From NCBI GenBank assembly GCA_013115135.1, contig JABANP010000435.1, positions 1 through 45,199 on the forward strand: DNA of 45,199 nt. The letters are read 5' to 3'. The notes below the pieces were generated by a model, which was not told where the DNA came from, made no database searches, and saw only the letters and a list, made by a program, of their open reading frames with translations. This document shows, one piece after another, positions 1 to 10,853 of this stretch. The DNA comes from Perkinsus olseni (taxonomy: Eukaryota > Perkinsozoa > Perkinsida > Perkinsidae). Position 1 is the stretch's first letter. Every line of letters starts with the position of its first letter. A program made the position numbers and the translations under genes.

Positions 1-418
1 TTTTATGAGTAGCTTGTCCCAGTCGGTGCGGGTCGTACTGGCTGCCAGCCACTGGCCGGTACTACCTGAGAAATTATTACTATCAGGAGCTACTTTGCCA
101 GCCGTGCCACGCGGCTCGGGTATACGTCCCTTTCCACGCCGAAACCCCTCGTCAGTTTAGACAGCATTGCTAGAGTCAGCTTTCACAGAGCAGCTCGGAT
201 CGAGAACTGCCTTGAGGGTGTGGGAGAAATAATTTCTGATTTTGCAGAAATCGTAGTCCGCGACAAGGACTCTCTCTCTGCTGTGTTCCTTGTCCCCAGA
301 ATTCTTTGGAGACAGCCAAGGGTGGTCGTCTCTGAAGCGATCGACGAGTCGAACGCGTAAGATGCCAATACACAGAAGTTACGATCGATAGCAGCTTCGC
401 GCTTGCAAAGCAGTCACT
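1..418. other. Upstream region with no gene recognised
   Basis: I see no convincing coding exon here. Reading frames on the - strand are short and low in recognisable composition. The last part should hold the promoter and 5' leader of the secreted-protein gene that starts at 419, but I recognise no TATA-like or other motif with confidence. Confidence 0.4.
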
Positions 419-1179
419 ATGGGTCTCTTCCCTCACGTCGTTCTACTATTACTCGCGAACCTCATCTTGGCGGTGACGGCCTTGCAATCTGGCTGGGCCG
501 AGGTAGTCGCCATAATGAGTTCATCGCAAATGATCCATTGTGACGGCTCCCTTCAGATGACGCGTCCAGCAGGCGACATTCACCCTGAAGGGCTACTAAA
601 AAGCTGATGCCTTTCCTCGCCGCGAAGCCGCGACCTCAGAATGAGCGTCGTGTACTTATGATGATTACTAATGCCGACACATGCTTGGTGACTTCCTCCG
701 ATTCCAGCACGCTCAAGATGCGTCATCGAAATTATGGTGGTGGTTATTCAGTTCAATACACAGCTCCTAGAGCAAAACCCCCATCCGTCATATACTGGTG
801 ATGTTCGCAAACTGCGCCGCGTACGTCTCTATTGCGTCTCTTCTTTAGGATGAAACCCAAGAAGGTGGTTTTGCTAGAGTACTTGCGTGGCAAGAAGGGA
901 GCGAAAGTCGAGGGACCCTCTCAGGAAATCAGAAGCAAATTCTCTGAGTTTATTCCCTTCGCTCACGTTGCCGACAGAATCATGCAGGGCTTCGAATCTG
1001 GTATGAATGATACCCAATGCTCATGGTTGAACAACCACATTGAGACGAATCCCCCCGGTGGATACGAGAAATTCGGCAGAATCTGGCTTCGGATGTTTGT
1101 GAAGGAGAAGTTCGTGAAGAAAGCAGTGAAGAAGTTGCGCAAACATGGCGAAGCTGTGCTGCGTGATGAGGAAGGTTGA
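419..1179 (+). CDS. Small secreted protein, family copy 1 (function unknown)
   Basis: I do not recognise the family. Exon 1 (419-502) encodes a hydrophobic signal-peptide-like start, MGLFPHVVLLLLANLILAVT, and ends in frame at a GT donor. The next frame-compatible exon is 640-797, entered after CTCAG at 639. It carries the family motif GGGYSVQY and ends TAC TG before a GTGATG donor. The 51-bp intron 798-848 rebuilds a Trp codon, giving YW followed by MKPKKVVLLEYLRG in the last exon (849-1179, stop TGA). The model is about 190 aa and closes in frame. The middle exon present in copies 2 and 3 seems lost: the matching segment (557-604) runs into a stop and has no usable donor. The C-terminal exon is rich in Lys and Glu, with conserved FIPFAHV, a Cys in TQCSWL, and NHIET. 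A signal peptide suggests export, but the role is unknown. Confidence 0.7.
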
Positions 1180-1994
1180 TCCCCAGTTTAGGACGCTTGT
1201 AAGCTCTTCATCGTCTTCATGTGATGTGTGCATCAGCCTGATGTGATGTGGTGTTTGTTAAAGATACAGTAGTGTCGTGTTTGAGTTTAACAGTACAACT
1301 CGTGGGCTCAGTGAGTAAAATTTCAACTACTGTTCACAGTCACACAACAACAGTTCAATAATGGGTCACTCATGCCTAGCAGTAGACAATATCACAATGT
1401 TTTGCGTAAAACGCACCCCTAGCGTACCGCTTCCGGCCGTAGAGAACAATGGGAAGCGCGGGGCGAAGCGAAGCGCCGACTCCCTTCGGCCTGCAGCCCG
1501 AACCCGAAGCCGGGCCTGTCAGACCTCAAGAGTCGCGAGGTTCAACTTACAAACCCCAAACCTGCGAGAGTCAAAGTGTGGAAACACTCTTCGAGCTCTT
1601 GTTAGCTACAGATGAAGTCTTGCACGTGGACTCTTGCGCCCTTGCCTAAACTGAGTGGGCGGTCTACTGTGAGCCTTACCTGCTCGACCTGCATTTCCTC
1701 ATTTCGCGAGTTTCCGTCTTGGGCGTGTTCGACAAAGCAAAAACTCAGAGACTCAGGAACGATTCTGGACCAGCATTTTACGCGGGATAAACGATTCTGG
1801 TGTTGGTCGTGAGTTTCAGAATTAGTTTATTGAACGGAGAGCAAATCTCGTGAGCTATAACAGTACTGCTAGTACTTGTTGCTTTAGCACGTCAGATAAG
1901 ATCAGCCCAGCAGTGTTGTGCAATTTATTAGACCGCCACTGCACATCAGGGAAGCCGTTATCGGTCGCAGACTCGTTTTCTCGGAGCCGTTGCT
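1180..1994. other. Intergenic region with the 5' region of family copy 2
   Basis: The first ~130 bp are T/G-rich 3' flank resembling that of copies 2 and 3. From about 1612 the sequence is recognisably duplicated upstream of copy 3: a block around GCACGTGGACTCTTGCGCCC matches 4140-4160. A second block just before the start codon matches the region before 4358. The duplicated unit therefore includes the promoter. No gene is supported. Confidence 0.55.
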
Positions 1995-2772
1995 ATGAAC
2001 CCCCTCGCTTACGTCTTTTTGTTCACATCAAGCCTCATCTCGGTGACGGCCATTCATTCTAGTAGGGCCAAGGTACTTTCAATAACGTGTTGATTGTGGA
2101 CTGTTCACATCGAATTTTCTGCAGACCGACACTCCAAACTCAGAAGGGTCTGTCGAGATGTCGGAGCCCGGGGTAGAGTCCACTACGGAGGTGCCAACGC
2201 GGCGACATCGCCGATGGAATTGTCATCTCTCAGATCTACGCTGCATCGAATACCTGCACAAGCACTGGCGCCAACGGCTCGCTAGTCATGTACTCCTTGA
2301 GAGGGGGTGATTATTCAGTCCGGTACGTTTTCCGTGGAGACGGCACGGGATCGTCCGTGCAATATCATTGGTAACTCAGTGATGAGGGAGATGAACGTTC
2401 CCGAGAACTCTCACCGAATCTCAACTCAGGATGGAGCGCGGACCTCGTGAGGGGACGGCTGAGCTAGAGTATTGGCATGAAGACAAAGTTTCCCTGTCGG
2501 GGTACGAGGTCGAGGGTCCGATTGAAGACATCAAAAGGAAGTACTCCAAGTTCATCCCGTTCGATCATGTGGAAGATATAGTCGTACAGAAATTCAAAGC
2601 CGGTATGAATAAGTCTCAATGCTTGGAGTTGGTCAATCACATTGAGACTAAGCCCGCCGTCGGTTACGAGGAATGGGGGAGAGGTTGGCTGAAGCAGTTC
2701 GTGGAGGATAATAGGGAGGAAGCTATGGAAAAACTGCGCAAAGAGGGAAAGAAAGTGTATTATGACGATTGA
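1995..2772 (+). CDS. Small secreted protein, family copy 2 (function unknown)
   Basis: Four exons can be read: 1995-2072, 2125-2190, 2234-2370 and 2430-2772. The introns are 52, 43 and 59 bp with GT-AG ends, and the spliced frame is exactly 624 nt (207 aa). Exon 1 is a signal peptide (MNPLAYVFLFTSSLISVTA). Exon 2 is a short polar stretch rich in Ser, Glu and Pro. Exon 3 has the family pattern SNTC...GSLVM...GGDYSVRY and ends in a split Trp codon. Exon 4 encodes the charged C-terminal domain, with EVEGPIEDIKRKYSKFIPF, the SQCLEL Cys and GRGWLKQF. The match of intron positions with copy 3 is strong evidence that the model is right. The family is not one I recognise. Export from the cell is inferred from the leader. 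Confidence 0.75.
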
Positions 2773-3060
2773 GGTTGATCATGACTCAAGTGTTATCTTT
2801 ATCATGTTCATGTGGTGCTGATGATGTGTTGTGATGTTTATTGATGATGGTGTGGTGTTGGAGTTGAACAATAAGATGAGATAACAGAAGCAGCAGCGAA
2901 AAGGGTGATGCCAGTTGTTTCTCCCCCTTTCATAGTCAACGCGAGGCGGGAACTTCCTGTCGAGGAAGAGTGCAATATTTACCTTCTAGTTCTAGGGCAA
3001 TCTTGCAGCGCATTCTTCGTCCCCTCTCTCGATTGTCACAGTGAAACTTCACAGTGAGGT
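2773..3060. other. 3' flank of family copy 2
   Basis: The first part is a T/G-rich 3' flank (TCATGTTCATGTGGTGCTGA and following) also found after copies 1 and 3, so it probably includes the 3' UTR. I see no canonical AATAAA signal. The rest shows nothing recognisable. Confidence 0.4.
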
Positions 3061-3071
3061 GATTACCGACG

Positions 3072-3125
3072 CGTATGGAAGTACTTATGAGTCACAAGTA
3101 CTCCCATACGGTCATAAGTTATGAC
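3072..3125. repeat. Two adjacent inverted repeats (hairpin and odd palindrome)
   Basis: The arms 3072-3086 (CGTATGGAAGTACTT) and 3096-3110 (AAGTACTCCCATACG) are inverted copies with one mismatch around a 9-nt loop. Directly after it, 3111-3125 is a perfect palindrome, GTCATAA-G-TTATGAC. They lead into the 54-bp tandem repeat, so they may be part of one small non-coding element or a regulatory site. No coding sequence overlaps. Confidence 0.7.
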
Positions 3126-3140
3126 CCCCTCTCCGCTATA

Positions 3141-3322
3141 TATACAGCCTGTATGAGCCTTTAGCTACTGTAGCTGCGTAGCTCTCTAGCGGTGTATACA
3201 GCCTGTATGAGCCTTTAGCTACTGTAGCTGCGTAGCTCTCTAGCGGTTTATACAGCCTGTATGAGCCTTTAGCTACTGTAGCTGCGTAGCTCTCTAGCGG
3301 TGTGTACAGCCTGTATGAGCCT
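3141..3322. repeat. 54-bp tandem repeat, three full units plus a 20-bp part
   Basis: Units are 3141-3194, 3195-3248 and 3249-3302, followed by a partial unit at 3303-3322. The three full units are nearly identical. Each contains two 13-bp odd palindromes: ATACAG-C-CTGTAT and AGCTAC-T-GTAGCT. The dyads could be protein-binding sites or cruciform-prone sequence. No open frame runs through them that resembles a gene. Confidence 0.85.
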
Positions 3323-3826
3323 CTTGCTCGGTCCCCGTCTTTCTACGACGCCGTCACGCCCTACGTGCCTCAGTACAACGCGCACTTAGGATTCGGCGTG
3401 CGCTAGAACTTCTAGCCTAGAAGCAAGAGACGAGGCGGATGGTTCATGACTTGCCCGTATGCAGTCTTTTCCATCCTGGGAAAGACTCGCGTATCCCGCC
3501 TCCACTTCCAGGGAGATGGGTCAGGACGCTGAAGACCGCCGACTCCACCCAGCGGGGCAGTTTCCCATGTCCTGCTGAACGATGGTGGCCACCAACTGCT
3601 CGCTGCCAGCAAGCACAGGCTGGAGTAACACGTGAGCGCCATAGTTCGTCTTTGCTGAACAGGCCATATTGAACAGCCTCCACTTCGTCTCCGGAAGGTC
3701 AGTGAATGGGGAATCTGTATCGCGGAAGGCTGGAAGACGTCGATCACGAGGACGGGCGAATGATGCGCGCTCGAACACACTTCCCCCGCCCGAACGAGGT
3801 TGATCCTGTACAATCTCTCCTGCGTT
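3323..3826. other. No gene recognised
   Basis: Three overlapping - strand frames of 80-130 codons occur here, but none has recognisable domains and they conflict with each other. I treat them as chance open frames. A decayed transposon piece cannot be excluded. Confidence 0.3.
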
Positions 3827-4131
3827 ATGGCTCCATTCGCTCACTCTGTTCTGTTGGTTGTCCTGGGCTAGCCTCTACAACGTGGATGCAGTCTAGAAGG
3901 CACCCTGAAGTAGCTTGATGTGCAATCATGGCATTGCATTGGAATGATTGCAATAATACGCATTATGATCATCATCATGTCTTCCCAGATGTACTTCGAT
4001 AATAAGAGCTGGTACAAACGTCATACAGGCGGCACGCTCTCCTCAAATAGAGTTTATAACGGAGGTTATTCGGTTTCACTCGCGGCTGACAGTGGTACCC
4101 TTGCTAGCACAGCTATGTGTCCTGTTTCATG
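3827..4131 (+). pseudogene. Degenerate fourth copy of the secreted-protein family
   Basis: An ATG at 3827 opens a leader-like stretch, MAPFAHSVLLVVLG, that hits an in-frame TAG. The exon at 3989-4131, preceded by CTTCCCAG, encodes the family's middle domain: MYFDNKSW...NGGYSV...VSW. The split Trp codon at its end is no longer followed by a GT donor. The C-terminal exon is missing. Instead the sequence passes straight into the duplicated upstream region of copy 3, as expected after a deletion or unequal crossover between tandem copies. Confidence 0.55.
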
Positions 4132-4357
4132 GGAGTCCTGCACGTGGATTCTTGCGCCCTTGCCAACTAAGCGATCCCTACTTGCTCGACTCGAATTTCC
4201 AGGAGCGTATTTCCTCATTACAGAAATTCCGTCTTGTCTCGTCAGCTTTAACAGTAGTGCTAGTACTCGTTGCCGCGTTCGTTCGAATTATCCGACTGCC
4301 TCTCGGCAGCGGGGCCGCCATTATCGGCCGCAGACTCGTTTTTTCGGAGCCGTCCGT

Positions 4358-5112
4358 ATGACCGCCTTCGCTTACGTTTTTTTATTCACATCAAGCCTGG
4401 TCTCGGTGGTGACGGCCATCCATTCTAGTAGGACGGAGGTACTCTTTATAATGTGTAGATTTCGTGCAATCCAATTTACTTGGTCTTCAGGTTGACCATA
4501 AGAATTCTCAGGGGCTTACCGCAGACTCCGGCTCGAAGGTAGCAGCTGGACAGTATCACCGATCGAAGTGTGATATCTCAGATCGACGCTGACGCGGATC
4601 GTTGCTCAAGCGAGGCCTCTGACGGGTCGCTTCGCATGATCCGTATGGCTATCGGTGGCTATGCAGTCCAATACATTATCCAAAAGGGCCATTCATATAC
4701 GGCCATGTCATATTGGTGATACTCATCGCCCGCAAGCTTGCCGCACTGCGGTTTTTCTCATCAGCTCTTTCTTAGGATGAAGCCCGAAGGGACGGTTGAG
4801 CTACAGTATTCGCGTGACATCAAGGGAGCGAGGGTCGAGGGGTCGGCTGAAGAAATCAGAAGGAAATACTCTAAGCTCATCCCGTTCGCTCATGTGGGAA
4901 ACACAATAGTAGAAAAATTTGAAGCCGGTATGGATAGATCTCAATGCTCATGGCTGGTCAATCACGTTGAAACTAACGAGCCCGCCGGCTATAAGAATTT
5001 GGGTAGAGGTTGGTTGAAGAAGTTCATGAAGGACAATGAAAAGGAAGCTTGGCAGAAGTTAGGCAAAGAAGGAGAAGTTGTGTATTTTGATGAGGTAGAT
5101 CCATCAGAATAA
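4358..5112 (+). CDS. Small secreted protein, family copy 3 (function unknown)
   Basis: Exons are 4358-4438, 4491-4538, 4582-4715 and 4776-5112. The introns are 52, 43 and 60 bp, and the spliced frame is exactly 600 nt (199 aa). The leader MTAFAYVFLFTSSLVSVVTA looks like a cleaved signal peptide and closely matches copy 2. The middle domain has DADRC...GSLRM...GGYAVQY...YW. The C-terminal exon starts MKPEGTVELQY and carries ARVEGSAEEIRRKYSKLIPF, SQCSWLVNHVET and GRGWLKKF. Both 5' and 3' flanks match copy 2, so the two arose by recent tandem duplication. Function is unknown. The family may be lineage-specific. Confidence 0.75.
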
Positions 5113-6936
5113 GTGGACTATCATCTTTATCATGTTCATGTGGTGCTGATGTGCTGTGATGTTCATTGACGAATGTCGTGTTGGAGTTGAACAGCTCAGC
5201 TCAGGGAACATATCAAACGGTTGCACCTTGTCGCGAGGGATGCTAAGGACCACAATCCAATATAATAGTAAACGGGATATGATACTTCGATACTCAATGC
5301 GTTACTCGATCTCAGACGGCTTCTCGTCATGATCGGTCGGAGCAGCTCGAAAGTGGTTGTACACGGCAACTTCTACTCACTTAGCTCCCTGGAGGAACTC
5401 ATGTGTAGCTAGACAAGCGAAAAGATGTGCAATTCTCGACGGGCTCAGGAATAACAAATCAAATGCTACTTCGTGTTCAGAATGAATGATTACTACATTT
5501 GGTCGAATGAGGAAGAAGGAGGCGAGATTTGACTCAATATTATCGAGTCAATAAGATTTCCGTCGAACAGAGTACGTTCGCAGATCGGATGTCTGTACAA
5601 GACGCCAAGACACAAGGAAGCTAGGAGTGTATGCTCGGACAACTGTAAGCAAGGACTGTAAGCACTGCTGGTGGAAATCCCATAGACGCTAGGGTTGGGA
5701 GAGGCACTGAAACCAGCCAAGCACGAACCTGTAGCCTGTATCCGGGTACCGAGGTGTGAGTCGTAACCGGATCCGCTCCTACTGCTTCCGTGGGCAGCTC
5801 GATGGAGCACTACAGGACCTGTAGTACAGGTCAGCGTGGCTGGGAGCAGTGCAGACTTGGTGCTGTGGTAGCAGAGACGCTGGGTGCTTAGCATGGCTTC
5901 CAGCTTAGGCTCTGCTTCCGCCGCAACAGGTCCCCCCAACTCGACCAGCGTAGGCGTTGGGATTGACGGACAAAGGGGCCGGGTGCCTTGGCCTAGGGCG
6001 TCATACCTTGGAGCTGAATGCTGGGCGCTCACCTCCTGGTGGAAGACTGCTGCGCGCCGTCTGCACGCAGTAGACATTGTCAACTACTTAGACAAGTAAC
6101 TCGAAGGCGCGCCGCGCCTGGCGCGGGGCCTAGAGGACGACCTAGTAGAGCCTACAGGAGACTACTAAGTAGACGACCTGGTAAATATGTCGCCTACTAG
6201 GCGACAACTACTCTGAGCCTGCGGAGTACCGATCGGTGAGCCGGAGCCACCCTTTGGCAGTGGTTGGGTGTTGCCCGACATCGCATGTCGCAGCACGGTC
6301 TAAGACGCTCAGACCCCTACGTTTGGTAAGCAGCTTAGCGGGAGCTTACCGTAAGCTTGGCGAGTCTAGGACTCTGCGCCCGCTCTACTCGTCCGTGCTC
6401 CAGTTCTTGGTCAGCGCTAGCTCCGGCCCGCGCAGACTGCGCGGCGCAGTCCATGTCCGTAACGCGGGTCCTAACGCGCGTTGCAGGTTTACCGGATTGT
6501 GGAGTAGCGCTGCTATTGCCTCGGGTGGGGAGGCGACGGCCGGCTGTGTTGAGTCCGAGCTAGGCTATCCCAGGGTGTTTTCTAACTTGTGCAGTTTCTC
6601 CAGGGCAGTCCCGGAGTCCGGTGTTCCCACCCGAGCACCCCCTTCCCGTAACTCTCTGGGCCCGATTACACTGCCCTGTCACGAGGGACAGCGAAACCCA
6701 GTGACGGCCCAGTCGGAGCTACTAGGACAACGCGTTGAGAGGATCCGAGCCGCGGGTTCCGGGTTGCCAACCCCTAGTGGGGCGAACGGCTGAGGCCAGA
6801 ACGGGAAGAGGTGACTCTCGCCGGGCCTGGGCTAGCCCGGGACGGATCCATAGCATGGCCCGTACTGTCGACCCGACAAGAATGAGTGTCCAAGAAACAA
6901 GAGCAGCTATCGCACTAGCACGCGTCGGACCGTGCT
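5113..6936. other. Intergenic region and probable left flank of the DIRS element
   Basis: A 196-codon - strand frame (5493-6083) and a 185-codon + frame (6236-6793) occur, but neither shows a domain or good exon signals, so I do not call them. The sequence at 6090-6210 is rich in CTAC/GTAG-type inverted repeats, including the perfect hairpin GTCGCCT-ACT-AGGCGAC at 6189-6205. This could mark the terminal or internal complementary region of the retrotransposon downstream of its recombinase gene, but I could not pair it with the right end. Confidence 0.35.
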
Positions 6937-8217
6937 TCACTCGTCCACGGTGCCGCACAGCTTCGCGGCGAACGCCGCCTGCCGGGGGAGGCGGTCGCTG
7001 TGCCCTCTCCCGTACGCCGTGAAAATGCTCCGCGCCGACGCCCAGCGACCGTGGTCGATGAGGTCGGTGATCAGGACGCCGCCGTGGAGCATTAGACTGC
7101 AGCCTGTGCGGCGCATCGAGTGACTCGTCGGCCTGCCATCACCGTTCGATGCGGCCGCCACCAGCTCCCGGATGTCGACGTCCAACTCTTCGAAAGACGC
7201 GCCGAACAGCGGGCCGCAGGACGGCCTCCTCGCACCCATCCATTGTGCGAGACGATGGAGTGGGCAAACCGTGGCAGTGCACGGCTCCGACACAGTGCAG
7301 CAGCCGATCGCCACTAGCCTACCCTTACCTCTCTGGTCGGTCTTCGAGTGCCGGACATTCAGCACGGCGAACCGTGAGTCTTGAGACTCCCTCCATTCGA
7401 CGTCTGACACTCGAAGCTCAGCCACCTCTCTTAGACGGAGGAGACCACACACGCCCACCAGGTACGCCGCAACGGCGCACGCGCGGCCGCTACTGGGCTC
7501 GAGCTTCGAAAGAGTAGCTAGCTCAGTAGCCGAGAGAGTCCGGGCCCTCACCGGCTCAGACCATCCCAGAATACGTTTGGAGCCTTGGAGAGCGAGGCGT
7601 ACCAACTCACTCTCAGGGCCGGTGAGGCCCTCCGAGAACTGCTTGCCCACACAACGCAGCTTTCCGACGTAATCTTCGATGGTCTCGGCTTTCACCTTTC
7701 CCTCCCGGGTTAGAGCCGAGATGTAGATCGCGAGACTGTGGCCGCTGAGCGGCCAGGGAGTCACCACATTCATGCGGTTCAGAAGGTCGGTGTACCTGCG
7801 TACAATGCTATCGTATTTGCGGTTCGTGGACTGAGCCCTTGCCGCTCCAAGCACGGTTTGGACCGTCTCCGCATCAACCGTTGGGATCCCTCGGTTGCCC
7901 GAGCCCCTGACCTTCACCGGCCTGCGAATACCGTAAGGGTGAGTATAAGGTTGACTCGCACGACGATCGGAGGGCTTGAGCTTGTAGGAGAGTTGCGTGG
8001 TCGAAGACTGTGGGGAGCGGCTGGGCGGTGCCGGGACTCCAGAAGACGGCGACGGGTTGACAAGAGTACCGCCCCCGTAGACCAGCGGGAGACTCGCTGC
8101 AAGATGGGCGTAGCAGTCATCCGCTATCTGTTGGTTCATGCCGAAGGAAAAGGAAGCAACACGGACGTCTCCTGAGGAGAGGCACTCCCCTGCCACTCCT
8201 CGGACTCCCCCGAACAC
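6937..8217 (-). CDS. Tyrosine recombinase of DIRS-type retrotransposon
   Basis: The 426-aa frame is a phage-integrase-type tyrosine recombinase, which in DIRS elements integrates the circular cDNA. The N-terminal ~110 residues are Pro/Ser-rich linker. The core-binding domain spans about residues 115-215, starting near VDAETVQTVLGAARAQSTNR. The catalytic domain follows. I place the first Arg in LRLREVAELRV (~263), a Lys in HSKTDQRGKG (~292), HSMR (His366, Arg369), IDHGRW (His389) and the Tyr nucleophile in FTAYGRG (~402). All expected active-site residues seem present and the frame is uninterrupted. It lies 75 bp downstream of the RNase H reading frame. The Met at 8217 is the first available, but the true start may differ. 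Confidence 0.85.
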   Translation of the reverse strand: MFGGVRGVAGECLSSGDVRVASFSFGMNQQIADDCYAHLAASLPLVYGGGTLVNPSPSSGVPAPPSRSPQSSTTQLSYKLKPSDRRASQPYTHPYGIRRPVKVRGSGNRGIPTVDAETVQTVLGAARAQSTNRKYDSIVRRYTDLLNRMNVVTPWPLSGHSLAIYISALTREGKVKAETIEDYVGKLRCVGKQFSEGLTGPESELVRLALQGSKRILGWSEPVRARTLSATELATLSKLEPSSGRACAVAAYLVGVCGLLRLREVAELRVSDVEWRESQDSRFAVLNVRHSKTDQRGKGRLVAIGCCTVSEPCTATVCPLHRLAQWMGARRPSCGPLFGASFEELDVDIRELVAAASNGDGRPTSHSMRRTGCSLMLHGGVLITDLIDHGRWASARSIFTAYGRGHSDRLPRQAAFAAKLCGTVDE

Positions 8218-8292
8218 AGGGCCACTCCGTCGAGCGGAAACGTTGCGCGAACCGTGGGAGAAACTCTCATGATACTACCTGTCAGAAGTGCT

Positions 8293-10614
8293 CTATTCCT
8301 CGATCACAAACGGACCCAAGCCGTTGACTCTGGCGTTGCCCAGAGTGGACAGGATCGAGGAGACATCCACGAACGAACCGAGTACACGTGCCGCAGCTGG
8401 GCGACGTCTGGAGCCTCGCGAGAGGCCGTCACACACCTCGTTGTCGATACCCGGAAGGTGAAACGCCTGTATACGACGATCGCCCCGCCTGACAGCCGAC
8501 AGACGTGCCAATATATGGGCCATTCGGGGCACCGAGCTATAGCTGCGGTTGATGGCGGCGACGGCACTTGTGTTGTCGCTGAGGAGGGTACAGGGCAGGC
8601 GGGTATACTACCGGGGAATAACCAGGAGACCGACGACCAGCGCAACTAGTTCCAGGCAGCTGACGTCGTCCGAAGTAAACTGTTGGCCGCCAAGGAAGGA
8701 AGGCACCACCGCCCTCACCAGGGATAGGGCCCGAGCATCGTCGAAAGAAACTGCGAACCACCAGCGGTGTCTCTCACCGGCCGAGTCTACAACGCAGCAG
8801 GTACCACCGAAGCCTTCGAGGCTGGCGTCGGAGATGACAACAGATTGGCCCCGCAGCAGTCCGCGGCCTAGGACGGACGTGATTGACCTAGCTCGTAGCC
8901 ACTCGCACTGTAGGACGGAGAGCAGGAGCCTGATTTTCGACTGAGCTGCTCGCCCCAGATACGCGGTGTGATCCCTATTGTTCTTGCGAATGCCGTCCCT
9001 GGCCTTCCCGTCTCGCCTCGATTGTCTCTTTTTAACCGCCTTGCACCAGGCAAAGACGGGGCCCAGGTGGCACCTGAAGTTTATACAGGATTGTGAGGCC
9101 CACATCAGCTTGCCCAGAAGAGTCTCGACGCATCGCACGCGGACCGGCTCTCCGCGGGAGTGGGCCGCGAGAACAGTTTCCCCGAGCTCTGCGATCCCGG
9201 ACAGCTTGTCCTGTGGTATGTCGATCTGCTCTTTCGATAAGTCGCACTGAAAGCCGAGCAGGCGGGGAGTTCGTGAGACCCGGGCCTTGCGGAGTTCTGA
9301 GATGACTCCGACTGCGGTGTGGAAAAGCACGATGGCGACGAGGTCTTCAAAGGCACGCTGGGAATTGGAGATAAAAGAGGTGTCGTCGATGTAGGCGATG
9401 CATTGCAGCTGCAGAGCGGCACAGAGTACTCTATTCACCAGAGAAAAGGCTCGTACCCACAAGAGCGGGGAACTTATGCAACCGAACGCGAGGCGGAGAT
9501 GCCTGTACAAGGTCTTGGACCCAGGCGCACAGTTGTAGACGAACACCTCGTCGAGACTTGAGATCCGTAGATGCTTGAAAGCCTCTTTAGCATCGAGCTC
9601 TATGATGACTGCGTCGGCGGAAAACCATGATAACGCCAGCGCCAGCAACAAGGCGACTGCCCTCATCGTTGGTAGGCATATGGTCTCCACCATGTGGTGC
9701 CTCATCTTTATCAGAGTATTCAACCCTGAACGTTTCATATCATCTATGATACGCCAGGAGCCCGACGCCTTGGGTATGCTGGCAACTCTGCTCACAACGG
9801 CATCCTCGTGTCCCGGCGGCAGCTCCTCGCCTACCTTCACCATGTGGCCTTTCATCACGGCCTTTTCGAACTCCCTCTCCACCTGCTCTGGGTTCTCTTC
9901 CGCGCTCTGGTAGTTCACGAAAGCGTCCTTCTCGAAGCTCGAGACAGTGTAGTAGTCGGATATCGACGAACCAGAGTACTCAGGCCAGATATGCGAGCGA
10001 GAGATGGGGTAACGTACCCCGATGTTGACGCCCGAGTCCACGTCGTCGAGGATAGACTCATCCTCCGCGGCACCTCCCCTCCATGTGCTTAGCAGGCTTT
10101 TAAGAAGGGGGACCCTCAGCGGAGAACCGCTCAGGGACTGCCGATTCGAGCACCCGAGCGCCTGGCACCAGCGGTCTCGCATTCGCGAAGCCACGCGGTC
10201 AATTTCTTCTTCGACCCCCGTCCAGGAATCCGAGAAGTTTGCTTGGTCCTCTCGGGAGAGCTTCACCCACCCGGCGAGGAATTTGCCAGCCGGTGAGGCT
10301 CTCACCTCGTCCACTGCCTCCGTAAGGATATTGTTGAGCTCAGCTTGCATCTCCGAGTGCGGACCGTGCACAACTCCCCAGACACAGAGTTCGGGTTTTG
10401 CTAGGCCAGTAGTCAGTTTGGAGTCCTCCGCCCGAGCCCAATCCTCGCGTTGTTCCAGAGCGCGGTTCTCTAGGAACTCCAACTGACGACGGAGAGACAT
10501 AGACGACTCTCGGGCCTCTAGATGTTTCTCGCGTTGGATTCTTCTCCTGCGGGCCCTGGCTTCGTCTGATCTCCCAATGCTTTTCCTGACCGCGGACGTG
10601 TTGTGGGAACGCAT
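8293..10614 (-). CDS. Reverse transcriptase-RNase H of DIRS element, with in-frame TAG
   Basis: The frame opens at 10614 and runs 668 codons to a TAG at 8608-8610. It then continues in the same frame to a stop at 8293. RT motifs: KASGSWRIIDDMKRSG (~282-297), LDAKEAF (~340-346), FGCISSP (~377-383), YIDD (408-411) and LLGFQC (~452). RNase H starts at VVISDASLEGFGG (first Asp ~596) with Glu in CLELVALVVG (~655). The remaining acidic residues, in LLSDNTSAVAAIN and GIDNEVCDGLSRG, lie after the TAG. The stop therefore splits the RNase H domain. It may be a point mutation, a sequencing error or a readthrough codon. The N-terminal 230 residues are charged, of unknown role, and may form a coiled coil. 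Expected function is copying element RNA. Confidence 0.85.
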
Positions 10615-10853
10615 AATTGACCAGCCGTGGGCGCTAGCCGAACAACACTACACAAGACGACTGCCGACAAGTCTCGCCGTATGACGTGCCAGCGTGTCAC
10701 GGGCAGAGGCACGCTCCGTGCCCCTTGATATTGACACAGTGCAACTCAAGCAGACCGAGGGCACACAGAAACTTCTTCTCTCAAACGCAGTAAATGACGC
10801 AAAGACGCAGTAAACCTCCCACAGTAGGAGACTGCCCAAGTCCAAGTAGCTAT

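Noticed and set aside
5493..6083. 196-codon - strand open frame
   Set aside because: Ser/Thr/Leu-rich with no recognisable motif. It overlaps other frames and has no support from context.
6236..6793. 185-codon + strand open frame
   Set aside because: No domain, biased GC-rich composition, no paired splice sites, and it lies in the probable non-coding flank of the DIRS element.
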